Origin: Stagnimonas sp.
Lineage (GTDB): Bacteria; Pseudomonadota; Gammaproteobacteria; Nevskiales; Nevskiaceae
Assembly: GCA_030652575.1 (NCBI GenBank)
Contig: JAUSQI010000125.1
Coordinates: 51,240-89,372, forward strand
Direction of reading: 5' to 3'
Length of the DNA stretch: 38,133 nt
A program made the position numbers and the translations under genes. This document shows, piece after piece, positions 31,628 through 38,133 of this stretch. The stretch's first letter is position 1; each line of letters starts with the position of its first letter. The notes beneath the pieces are model-generated. The model had not been told where the DNA came from. It saw only the letters and a program-made list of their open reading frames with translations, and did no database searches.

Positions 31628-33157
31628 TCAGAACTTGGCGGTGAGGCGAAAGAAGAAATCCGCGCGGGCATCGTCGCGCACCTGCTTGGAAATGCCGGAG
31701 TGTTGAATGGGCAGTGCGGCCGTCACCGCGGTTTCAATGAAGGGGCCGATGCCCACCACCAGCTCCGCACCGATGTCTGAAAGCGATTGCACATCGTCCG
31801 AGATGCCGGCAACCGGCCTGGCGAACTCCGCTGCCGCGAACTCGACGAAGGCACGCGGCTTCACGCTGAGGATGGAATAGGTGTACGGCGTGTACTCGCC
31901 CACCATGCGCACCAGCAGGCCACGGTCGCCAAGCGCCACACCGGGCACATAGGCTTGCAGGTTGCCAATGCCGCCTACGATCCATTGCTGTTGCTCGGGC
32001 ACGATGACGTCGGCGTACTGCATAGACACCTGCAACTCACCCGTCAGGGACGAACCCTGTGACCGCAGCGAATACGCCGGTCGCACCAGCCAGTAGTCGA
32101 GATCCGACAGCGTCAGCGAGGAGCCGGCGGCACCCAGCCCCTTGCGGGCGCTCAGGGTTGCCTGGCTGAGCCAGCTTTGCGACAACAACTTGAAACTCGT
32201 GCTCCACGCCGCGCCGGCTTCGAGCGAGGCATAGGCCTCTTTCTGGAGTTTTTGCCCGTTGCTGTCGAGCTCAAGGCCTTTGTAGATGTAGTCCACCTTG
32301 CCCTGCACCGTCACGCGCTGGGTCGCCGAGGAGGCGACGATGCCGGTGTAGCCCGTATCGACCGTCCACAGCTCGCCATTGAATGCCGTGTTCTGCACCT
32401 GCTGGCGGTAGTCGACGTAGCGACCCGACACGCCGAACAGCCCCAGTGGCGTCACCCGCGACCAGCCCAGTTGCGTCTCGTGATAGTCACTGCCGGGCTC
32501 GACGTCATCCAGCTTCAGCACGCTGGCGGCAGTGCGGGCCAGCACCGAGAACTCGTCACCCCACGAGCTGCCGCGCCGGGCATCGAGGTCGAGGAACTCC
32601 CGCCCCGTGAAGCGGTTGCCGACATTGCTGAGATTGACGCGCACGCTGCCGGGGCTCACCAGTTCGGGGCTGGGCTTGAGGGTCAGGTCGTAGGCATTGC
32701 CTTCGGCAGCGGTGAACACCGGCGTGTAACCCTCGCCCATGCGGCTGGCATGAATGCCGGCGAGCAGGCGTTTCTTCTCGAAATCACCGATCGTCAGCGG
32801 GTCTTCTTTTTCAAGCGGCGCAAAGTAGGGCATGAGCGGCGCCGGGGCGCTGATGCTGCTGATGGTGCCTGCATAAATGCTGACGAAAATATCGTTGTCG
32901 CTGCGCACGTACAGGGTTTTGGGCGCCAATACCCCGTTGCGCTGTGCGGCCATGGTCAATGCGCGGATGGCATTGGAAAGGTCATCGAAGCCCGCGGTCG
33001 TGGCGATGATGTCTGCCTCATCCAGCACGCCGGGGGCATGAACATGCATCGTGTAACCCGCAATCTGCAGGGAAACCGCACCTTGGTTGGCGTCCGCCTG
33101 CAAAGTGACGAGTTCGCCTTGGGTGGGTGCAGGCGGCGGTGGAAAGTCGATTGACAT
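31628..33157 (-). CDS. TpsB/FhaC-like outer-membrane barrel protein without signal peptide
   Basis: A 509-residue protein. Residues about 40-120 resemble a POTRA domain (LSNAIRALTMAAQRNGVLAP, then TLYVRSDNDIFVSIYAGTIS). The rest is a beta barrel with VRVNLSNVGNRFTGREFLDL, the TpsB-type motif GNLQAYVPGVALGDRGLLVR and a terminal Phe (FFFRLTAKF). These features fit the ShlB/FhaC/HecB two-partner transporters. The N-terminus MSIDFPPPPAPTQGELVTL has no signal peptide, and an in-frame TGA 15 bases upstream excludes a longer start. AAGGA precedes ATG 33157. It is downstream of, and presumably partner to, the repeat protein gene. Export would need an unusual route or a sequence error upstream. Confidence 0.72.
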   Translation of the reverse strand: MSIDFPPPPAPTQGELVTLQADANQGAVSLQIAGYTMHVHAPGVLDEADIIATTAGFDDLSNAIRALTMAAQRNGVLAPKTLYVRSDNDIFVSIYAGTISSISAPAPLMPYFAPLEKEDPLTIGDFEKKRLLAGIHASRMGEGYTPVFTAAEGNAYDLTLKPSPELVSPGSVRVNLSNVGNRFTGREFLDLDARRGSSWGDEFSVLARTAASVLKLDDVEPGSDYHETQLGWSRVTPLGLFGVSGRYVDYRQQVQNTAFNGELWTVDTGYTGIVASSATQRVTVQGKVDYIYKGLELDSNGQKLQKEAYASLEAGAAWSTSFKLLSQSWLSQATLSARKGLGAAGSSLTLSDLDYWLVRPAYSLRSQGSSLTGELQVSMQYADVIVPEQQQWIVGGIGNLQAYVPGVALGDRGLLVRMVGEYTPYTYSILSVKPRAFVEFAAAEFARPVAGISDDVQSLSDIGAELVVGIGPFIETAVTAALPIQHSGISKQVRDDARADFFFRLTAKF

Positions 33158-33214
33158 GGAATCCTTTATTCAAGATGTTTTTATTGGTGTGCCACAAAGA
33201 TACCTGCGACGCTC

Positions 33215-33242
33215 AAAAAAAACCGGACGCGAAGGTCCGGTT
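33215..33242 (-). terminator. Intrinsic terminator between repeat-protein and barrel genes
   Basis: On the minus strand the 8-bp stem AACCGGAC / GTCCGGTT with a 6-base loop is followed by eight T residues. It lies about 50 bases after the repeat-protein stop and 57 bases before the barrel gene start. It should end most transcripts of the first gene and let limited readthrough supply the barrel protein. Confidence 0.85.
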
Positions 33243-33290
33243 CGGATTTTCGAAGCGCAAAGCAGATCGCTTACTGCCGCGACGCGGCGA

Positions 33291-34637
33291 TCAGCCCTTG
33301 GGCGCCACTTTGGAGTCGCACTGTTCGGCACGGATCAAACGGCCGCTGGCATCCTTGTAACCGAGCTTGCAGACATCCTGCGCACGGGCCGACCTGGTAA
33401 TGCCGCTCTCGCCGCCGTTGTAGGCAAAAGCGCTACCCGCGCCGCTGCCTCCTGCTGCGGCACCATTACCGAGGTTGCCATCGCTGCCCGTGCCAGGGGT
33501 CCCTGCACCACCGTTGTTGCCGGCAGTAGCCCCTGCGACGTTGCCGCCCAACGAACCACCGGTGCCAGAGCCACTACCCGAGAGCGCCGCCACGCCGGCC
33601 ATCGCCGACTGCCCGCTTTTGTCGCCGCTCAGCACGCCTGCGCCCAGCGTGCCGCCAGTGCCAGAGCTGCTGCCCGTGAGCACGCCCACACCAATCGGGC
33701 CGCCAGCACCGCTCTGATCCCCCGACAGCACGGCAATGCCCGCGCCGTTGCTCGACACACCGCTGCCATTGCCGCTCAGCACGTCAACTCCCAACGCACC
33801 CTTGCCGCTGCCGCTCTCGTTCAGCAAACCCACACCGATGAGCTGTGCATTGGCCGCATTGTTGCCGGAGAGTGCGGCAACACCCAGCAGGCCCCCGCTG
33901 CCGGCGTTGTCGCCCGCCAGCAGTCCCACATTGAGGAGCGGATTGCTACTGGTCACCGGCTGGCCGCCTGCAATGGCCAAGCCACCTTGATCCAAACCGG
34001 GCAGCGCGCCTCGCGCCTGACTGGCCAGACTGCCCAACGTCACCACGCGGGACCCGGCATAAGAAACGCCCAGCGCTTCACCCCGGTTGAGCAGGCCAAC
34101 GCCCAAGCCCTCGCTGGAATTGCCGCTGTTGCTGCCCGATAACGCAGCCACACCCAAAAACCGGCCGCTGCCGGTGTTGTTGCGGTTGAGCAGGCCCACG
34201 CCCACCAGCCCGCCATGCGCCACGTTGCTGCCCGACAGCACGGCGATGCCCGCCAAACCGTCGAGATTGGAATTGCCCACGCCATCACCGCCCAGCACGG
34301 CCACATCCACTGGCTGCGCGGTGCCGCGCGGCAAACCCAGCAGGGGCGTGACCAGCGTGTTGTTGAGCTGGTTGCCGATCAATGAAGCGGTGGCGTTGTT
34401 GCCGCCCAAGCCCAGCAACTGATTGATCCCGGAACCGTCGGCACCGTTCTCAAGCACTGAAACATCCAATGGCAGCGGTGCGGTGGTGGTCAGCGGTGCA
34501 GGCAAGGCCGCAAAGATCGAGGTCGTGATCGCCGCTATGGGGCCGCCGGGCGTGAGAATGGGCAGCGTCAGCACCTGCGCGCTGGCAGGCAATGCAAAAG
34601 CGGAAAGCAGTGCAACAGCAAAAGTCGACTGGCGCAT
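33291..34637 (-). CDS. Secreted Gly/Ser/Asn-rich protein with 16-residue repeats
   Basis: A 448-residue protein with a signal peptide (MRQSTFAVALLSAFALPASA). Residues about 55-370 are made of near-16-residue repeats of the form G-(V/I)-(G/A)-x-L-(S/N)-G-x-x-S-G-x-G-x-x-(L/I). Examples are GVGVLTGSSSGTGGTL, GAGVLSGDKSGQSAMA and GVAALSGSGSGTGGSL. Regular hydrophobic positions with Gly/Ser turns suggest a beta-solenoid or beta-roll. A Gly-rich linker and a C-terminal segment with two cysteines (about 423 and 440, DVCKLGYKDASGRL) follow. No standard TPS domain is recognisable. A terminator follows the gene, and the next gene is a TpsB-like barrel. A secreted or surface adhesin-like cargo is inferred. 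Confidence 0.78.
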   Translation of the reverse strand: MRQSTFAVALLSAFALPASAQVLTLPILTPGGPIAAITTSIFAALPAPLTTTAPLPLDVSVLENGADGSGINQLLGLGGNNATASLIGNQLNNTLVTPLLGLPRGTAQPVDVAVLGGDGVGNSNLDGLAGIAVLSGSNVAHGGLVGVGLLNRNNTGSGRFLGVAALSGSNSGNSSEGLGVGLLNRGEALGVSYAGSRVVTLGSLASQARGALPGLDQGGLAIAGGQPVTSSNPLLNVGLLAGDNAGSGGLLGVAALSGNNAANAQLIGVGLLNESGSGKGALGVDVLSGNGSGVSSNGAGIAVLSGDQSGAGGPIGVGVLTGSSSGTGGTLGAGVLSGDKSGQSAMAGVAALSGSGSGTGGSLGGNVAGATAGNNGGAGTPGTGSDGNLGNGAAAGGSGAGSAFAYNGGESGITRSARAQDVCKLGYKDASGRLIRAEQCDSKVAPKG

Positions 34638-34717
34638 GGTGGTATCTCTCTAATGGTTTTGGCCGCGTACCCTGATGTAGCGGTGCTGGCTACGTATTAC
34701 TGAGAGTTAGAACAACC

Positions 34718-34739
34718 CATCGTAATGATTACTACGATG
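34718..34739. promoter_or_regulatory. Nested palindrome upstream of the repeat-protein gene
   Basis: CATCGTA and TACGATG form 7-bp inverted arms eight bases apart. Overlapping them is a perfect 11-base palindrome GTAAT-G-ATTAC (34722-34732). It lies about 80 bases before the repeat-protein start (34637) and is a candidate operator. No regulator gene is adjacent. Confidence 0.4.
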
Positions 34740-35492
34740 TATCAGAGAGGCCACGTCGCGTGATCGAACGCACAGTTCGCGGACTTGTCCGGCCCTTGAA
34801 GCGACCTCGTTTCGCGGATACGCAGGTGACACGCGCGTCGCCGATGCCCCTCTGGCCGAAAGCGGTCGATCAGTGCGTCACTGAACACTCACCGGCCAGC
34901 AAAAAGGCCTGCCCGGTCGGACGCGCCTTTCGTACTGCGTTCCGCTGCGCCGGCGTTCGCACTTTCGGCTCGCGCTCGAAGTAGCGTCGGCTCGCCGGCT
35001 TGACGAACGCTGGGTCGGGGTTCGTAACGCCTGCGTCCGCTTCGACGCTCGCCTTATCGAGCAAGGGTTTGCTCCCGCTTCAAATCAACATAGGTGGCGC
35101 AATCGAAACCGCGCTGAAGACGTATTTGCCACTTCGGCATTTCAATCAAAAGCATTTTCGATCGGCCTCATCGCTCATCCCGCCGAGCAGGTCGGAAGGT
35201 GATGGGCAATGCCTCGTGACTCCACTCACCGGATGCCTTCGTGTTCCCGGCAACTGCATGAGGCGTCGTGTGCCGTCGAAGCGGCGGGGACGTAGAGCAG
35301 CCGGCAGCAGTGTCGGATCACGCGCTCAGCCCCGGCGGGTTTCTCGGTTCGAACCCTCCTGCCGAGCGGCGCCTCACGGGGGTATGGGCGGTGTGCTGTA
35401 GGACTCTTTCATCACATGCGTCGATAAACCTGCGAATCCCATAATTTCCGCGCACGGCAGAACCCTGCAATTGCCGCTGCTCAAAAGGACTT
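34740..35492. other. Gene-free stretch before the diguanylate cyclase
   Basis: About 750 bases without a convincing gene. Short frames in both directions lack start signals and family resemblance. An inverted repeat ACGAAC / GTTCGT occurs near 35003-35025. AAGGAC at 35485-35490 serves the next gene. Confidence 0.4.
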
Positions 35493-36653
35493 GTGAAGCG
35501 AATAGAAGACTCGGCTAGATACCAGAACGCTCTGGAGAGGGCGGAATCCGGCGGCCGCACATTGCTGGCCGACGGGCGCTCATTTTCCTTGTCGTTCGAT
35601 CCGGGAATCGAAGCCGAATATCTTGAGCAGAGGTCTGCCCTGCTTCTGACATTACGGCGATACGTCGTCGTTCTGGGCGCGTTTCTCTATGCCTGCTTTC
35701 TGCTGAATGACGCGCTGGCAGGAGCCCGTTACCAGCACGCCTTCAATTACTGGATGGTGTACGGCGTTTGCGTGCCCGTGAATTTTCTGATGTTTGCGGC
35801 GACGTTCGTCGAACGCCTGCATCCCTTCATTTCAAGGCTCGCCGCATTCGTTGCAATGGCGAATGCGATGGCATTGTCGATCGCAGGCGCGGTCAACTTC
35901 CAAAGCGGTCACGCCTTTCCTCTGGAAGTGCTGCTGATCCAGCAGCTCTACAACGTTTTCCTGCTGGGCCTGCTGACAGCCACGGCAGCCAACGTCGTGC
36001 TGTTCAATCTCGTCTTGTTCGCAGTGCCGTACTGGTTGTCGGGCATGCCGATCGATGTCCTGATCGAACACAGCTTTCTGCTGGGGACCAGCGGCTTTCT
36101 GGGATTGATCGGGTGTTATCTGCACGAACACACCGACCGCCTGAACTGGTTGCGATGCCGGGTTTTGAAGGATCTCGCCGAACGCGACTCCCTCACCGGT
36201 CTTTTCAATCATCGAATCTTTCATCAACGCGGCGCACTGTTGCTGAGACAAGCGCGGCGCGACGGCATCCCCCTGTCGATCGTGCTGATCGACATCGACC
36301 ATTTCAAGCGATTCAACGACCAATATGGCCATCCCGCAGGAGACGAGTGTCTGCGGCGGTTGGCAACCCTGATGTGGACTACGACACGCCGCCCCTTCGA
36401 CGTGGCGGCGCGTCTGGGCGGAGAGGAGTTGGGGTTGATCCTTTACGGCACCTCGGCAGAGGCTGCCATGCAGAGAACGGCAGCGCTTTTTTCCGCGATT
36501 CGCAACGAAGTCTTTCCAGGCGGCGCACGGGTTACCGCCAGCGCGGGCGTTGTGCAGGCCACTCACGGCGAACACGATTTCGGCGACCTGGTTGCAAGGG
36601 GTGACGAATCGATGTATCGCGCCAAGGCAGAAGGCCGCGACTGCATTCGCTAG
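35493..36653 (+). CDS. Membrane-bound diguanylate cyclase (GGDEF domain)
   Basis: A 386-residue protein. Five to six membrane helices (about residues 52-212) are followed by a GGDEF domain starting at RDSLTGLFN (231-239). The domain has the conserved DIDHFKRFND and GHPAGDECL. The active-site motif is GGEEL (309-313) instead of GGEEF, and the inhibitory I-site RxxD is present (Arg300, Asp303). It would make cyclic di-GMP at the inner membrane in response to an unknown signal. Start GTG 35493 follows AAAAGGAC closely; no ATG is available near it. The Leu substitution leaves the two acidic metal-binding residues, so activity is possible. Confidence 0.9.
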   Translation: MKRIEDSARYQNALERAESGGRTLLADGRSFSLSFDPGIEAEYLEQRSALLLTLRRYVVVLGAFLYACFLLNDALAGARYQHAFNYWMVYGVCVPVNFLMFAATFVERLHPFISRLAAFVAMANAMALSIAGAVNFQSGHAFPLEVLLIQQLYNVFLLGLLTATAANVVLFNLVLFAVPYWLSGMPIDVLIEHSFLLGTSGFLGLIGCYLHEHTDRLNWLRCRVLKDLAERDSLTGLFNHRIFHQRGALLLRQARRDGIPLSIVLIDIDHFKRFNDQYGHPAGDECLRRLATLMWTTTRRPFDVAARLGGEELGLILYGTSAEAAMQRTAALFSAIRNEVFPGGARVTASAGVVQATHGEHDFGDLVARGDESMYRAKAEGRDCIR

Positions 36654-36754
36654 CGGACATCAGCTGGGGTATCGAGCGATGAAAAGCGTCGTTTTCCGAA
36701 CTTGACCGGCCAAATAACGGCCAGATTATTCATTTACCAAGCAAATCGGAATGC

Positions 36755-36780
36755 AAAAAAAGCCCCTTGCGGGGCCGTTT
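36755..36780 (-). terminator. Intrinsic terminator of tRNA-Phe (possibly bidirectional)
   Basis: GCCCC-TTGC-GGGGC (36762-36775) is flanked by seven A residues on the left, which give a U-run on the minus strand 30 bases after the tRNA. TTTT on the right could also end the cyclase transcript from the plus strand. Confidence 0.75.
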
Positions 36781-36809
36781 TCTTCAACTAAATCAGCAGC
36801 GTAACGAAA

Positions 36810-36885
36810 TGGTGGCCGAGGACGGAATCGAACCGCCGACACGGGGATTTTCAATCCCCTGCTCTACCGACTGAGCTACTCGGCC
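36810..36885 (-). tRNA. tRNA-Phe (GAA)
   Basis: A 76-base tRNA on the minus strand with encoded CCA end (36812-36810). The acceptor stem GGCCGAG pairs with CTCGGCC. The D arm has GCTC-AGTCGGTAGA-GC, and the anticodon stem-loop is GGGGA-TTGAAAA-TCCCC with anticodon GAA. The T arm contains GGTTCGATTCC. All arms pair well. Confidence 0.97.
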
Positions 36886-36973
36886 ATGCTTCAAACGCGA
36901 TCTACTGTTGTGCCCTGAACATCGTTGATGCGGCATTTAGGGTCGCGCATTAGAGCGGAGCGACCTCGCGGAG

Positions 36974-37246
36974 TCAACCCGCGGGCGGCACATATCCGGT
37001 GGGGGTGAGCTCGCCGCTGCCGAAGAAATAGGTTTCGAGTTCCGCCATCAACAGCGCACGGGCTTTGGGGTCGGCGAGGATCAGCCGCTGCTCGTTGATG
37101 AGGCGTGTCTGGTGCGCCAGCCATTCCTTCCACGCGGGCTTCGAGACGTTGTCGAAAATACGCTGGCCGAGGGCGCCGGGGAGCGGCGGCCGATCGAGGC
37201 CTTCTGCCTCTTGCCCCAGCTTGATGCAGTGGACGGTACGGCTCAT
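36974..37246 (-). CDS. yggX: Fe(II)-trafficking / oxidative damage protection protein YggX
   Basis: A 90-residue protein with the YggX family features in order: the N-terminal [56 protein letters not shown] and a C-terminal YFFGSG. It protects iron-sulfur proteins and is thought to help Fe(II) handling. It overlaps the end of mutY by four bases, as expected in gammaproteobacteria; MutY itself carries an Fe-S cluster. Confidence 0.96.
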   Translation of the reverse strand: MSRTVHCIKLGQEAEGLDRPPLPGALGQRIFDNVSKPAWKEWLAHQTRLINEQRLILADPKARALLMAELETYFFGSGELTPTGYVPPAG

Positions 37247-38133
37247 GTGCTTCCTTTGGGTGGGCTGGGTTTGCGGCGGCGGACGCTAGCAAGATGGGGA
37301 TGGCCGAGCAAATCCACAGGGCCGGTGGTGCGCTCGAAGTAGCGGGCCACGGGCGCCGGCAGGGCGACAATGCCGTCGCGCAAATCCTGTGGCTTGTGCC
37401 AGGCCACGGCGACGGCCTCGCCCAGCGCATCGTCGAGGCGCTGGGCCCGACCGCGCAGGGGATGCAGACTCAGGTCGAAGTGCGTGAATCCATGCTCGAT
37501 GACATCGCCACTTTCTTCGTCGCGCAGGGCCAGGCCAAAATGGTTGCGCAGCAGGCTGGTGCGATCCTCACCCAGCGGCACCACCGGCGGGCACCACAGC
37601 CCGCCCCAGATGCCTGCACCGGGGCGCTGCTCCAGCAGCACTCGGCCTTGGGCATCCTCCAGCAGCAGCAGCCAGGCCTCGCTGTGCGGCCGCTCGCGGC
37701 GCGCCTTGCGCGTGGGCAGTTCGGCGGTACGGCCCGTGCGGTATGCCACACAGTCGTCCGACAAGGGGCAGCGGGTGCAGGCGGGTTTGCGGGCCGTGCA
37801 CAACGTGGCGCCGAGATCCATCTGCGCCTGCACGTAATCGGCGGCGCGGGTGCGGGGCAGCAGTGTTTCGGCAAGCTGCCAGAGCGCCGCATTGACGGTC
37901 GCCTGCGCGGGATGGCCCTCGATACCGGCCCAGCGGCTCAGCACGCGCTTGACGTTGCCATCGAGAATCGCCGCAGGCGTGTCGAAAGCCTGCGCCAGGA
38001 TGGCGGCGGCCGTGGAGCGGCCCACGCCCTTGAGTGCAAGGACCTGTTCAAAGTCGGTGGGAAACACGCCCGCATGGTCGGCCATCACCTGGCGCGCGGC
38101 GGCGTGCAGGTTGCGGGCGCGGGCGTAGTAGCC
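37243..38133 (-). CDS. mutY: A/G-specific adenine glycosylase MutY (5' end outside window)
   Basis: The frame is open to the window edge, beginning [16 protein letters not shown], so roughly the first 80 residues are missing. The helix-hairpin-helix [17 protein letters not shown] is followed by [12 protein letters not shown] with the catalytic Asp. The [4Fe-4S] ligands have the spacing C-x6-C-x2-C-x5-C ([17 protein letters not shown]). A C-terminal NUDIX-like domain recognising 8-oxoG follows ([20 protein letters not shown]). It removes A opposite 8-oxoG. It overlaps yggX by four bases at the 3' end. Confidence 0.96.
   Translation of the reverse strand, partial: GYYARARNLHAAARQVMADHAGVFPTDFEQVLALKGVGRSTAAAILAQAFDTPAAILDGNVKRVLSRWAGIEGHPAQATVNAALWQLAETLLPRTRAADYVQAQMDLGATLCTARKPACTRCPLSDDCVAYRTGRTAELPTRKARRERPHSEAWLLLLEDAQGRVLLEQRPGAGIWGGLWCPPVVPLGEDRTSLLRNHFGLALRDEESGDVIEHGFTHFDLSLHPLRGRAQRLDDALGEAVAVAWHKPQDLRDGIVALPAPVARYFERTTGPVDLLGHPHLASVRRRKPSPPKGST

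Noticed and set aside
32177-34142. Long plus-strand frames opposite the barrel and repeat-protein genes
   Set aside because: Composition is Ala/Arg/His-rich with no motif. The minus strand carries a signal peptide, repeats, a terminator and good RBSs, so these are shadows.
33450-34300. Periodic DNA repeats that could suggest a CRISPR-like or satellite array
   Set aside because: The period is about 48 bases and in frame with a 16-residue protein repeat. Units vary at third codon positions and there are no identical direct repeats with unique spacers.
35335-35385. GGTTCGAACCC resembling a tRNA T-arm
   Set aside because: The stem bases on either side do not pair, and no acceptor, anticodon or D arm can be placed around it.

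Overview
The window looks like chromosomal DNA of a lipid- and hydrocarbon-degrading gammaproteobacterium. mutY and yggX overlap at the right end, which is a gammaproteobacterial arrangement. Overall base composition is GC-rich. The CYP153 P450 operon and the DUF1329/DUF1302/YCF48/MMPL cluster resemble those of marine or soil hydrocarbon degraders (Marinobacter, Alcanivorax and Nevskiales/Solimonas relatives). The genus cannot be fixed from sequence reading alone.

Left part (1-7052, + strand): a tightly packed acyl-CoA oxidation operon. It has the tail of one acyl-CoA dehydrogenase (ACAD), a SAM methyltransferase, an alpha/beta hydrolase and a MAPEG membrane protein. These are followed by a PimC/PimD-like heteromeric ACAD pair and two further ACADs. 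From 7057 to 8677 come a membrane-anchored LpqC-like esterase (-) and a transglutaminase-like protein (+).

Centre left (8682-18202): a minus-strand operon reads DUF1329, DUF1302, YCF48-like, MerR regulator, and a small membrane protein that aligns without gaps to styrene oxide isomerase. Divergent from it is an MMPL/RND transporter. The MMPL promoter carries a 31-bp near-perfect palindrome.

Centre (18203-20379): a decayed P450 electron-transfer module. It holds a CYP153-like remnant whose haem cysteine is Trp, an intact ferredoxin reductase, a frameshifted ferredoxin with three of four cluster cysteines changed to Arg, and the tail of an RND efflux pump.

Centre right (20602-26336): an intact alkane or fatty-acid omega-hydroxylation operon on the minus strand (ferredoxin, CYP153A, GMC alcohol dehydrogenase), with a divergent AraC regulator. 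A second transglutaminase-like gene follows. The ferredoxin and transglutaminase promoters share a perfect 21-bp element and identical -35/-10 geometry, which predicts a common AraC regulon. Beyond it lies a deletion scar joining a thioesterase start to a ynfA end.

Accessory island (26451-31001): a truncated IS1-type transposase, two unrecognised genes, an XRE regulator, an AT-rich gap, and three tandem HNH endonuclease paralogues in different states of integrity.

Right part (31161-38133): a thioredoxin-like periplasmic protein, then an unusual secretion-like pair. The pair is a secreted 16-residue-repeat protein and a TpsB/FhaC-like barrel with no signal peptide, separated by a terminator. 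The window ends with a diguanylate cyclase, tRNA-Phe, yggX and mutY (open at the right edge).
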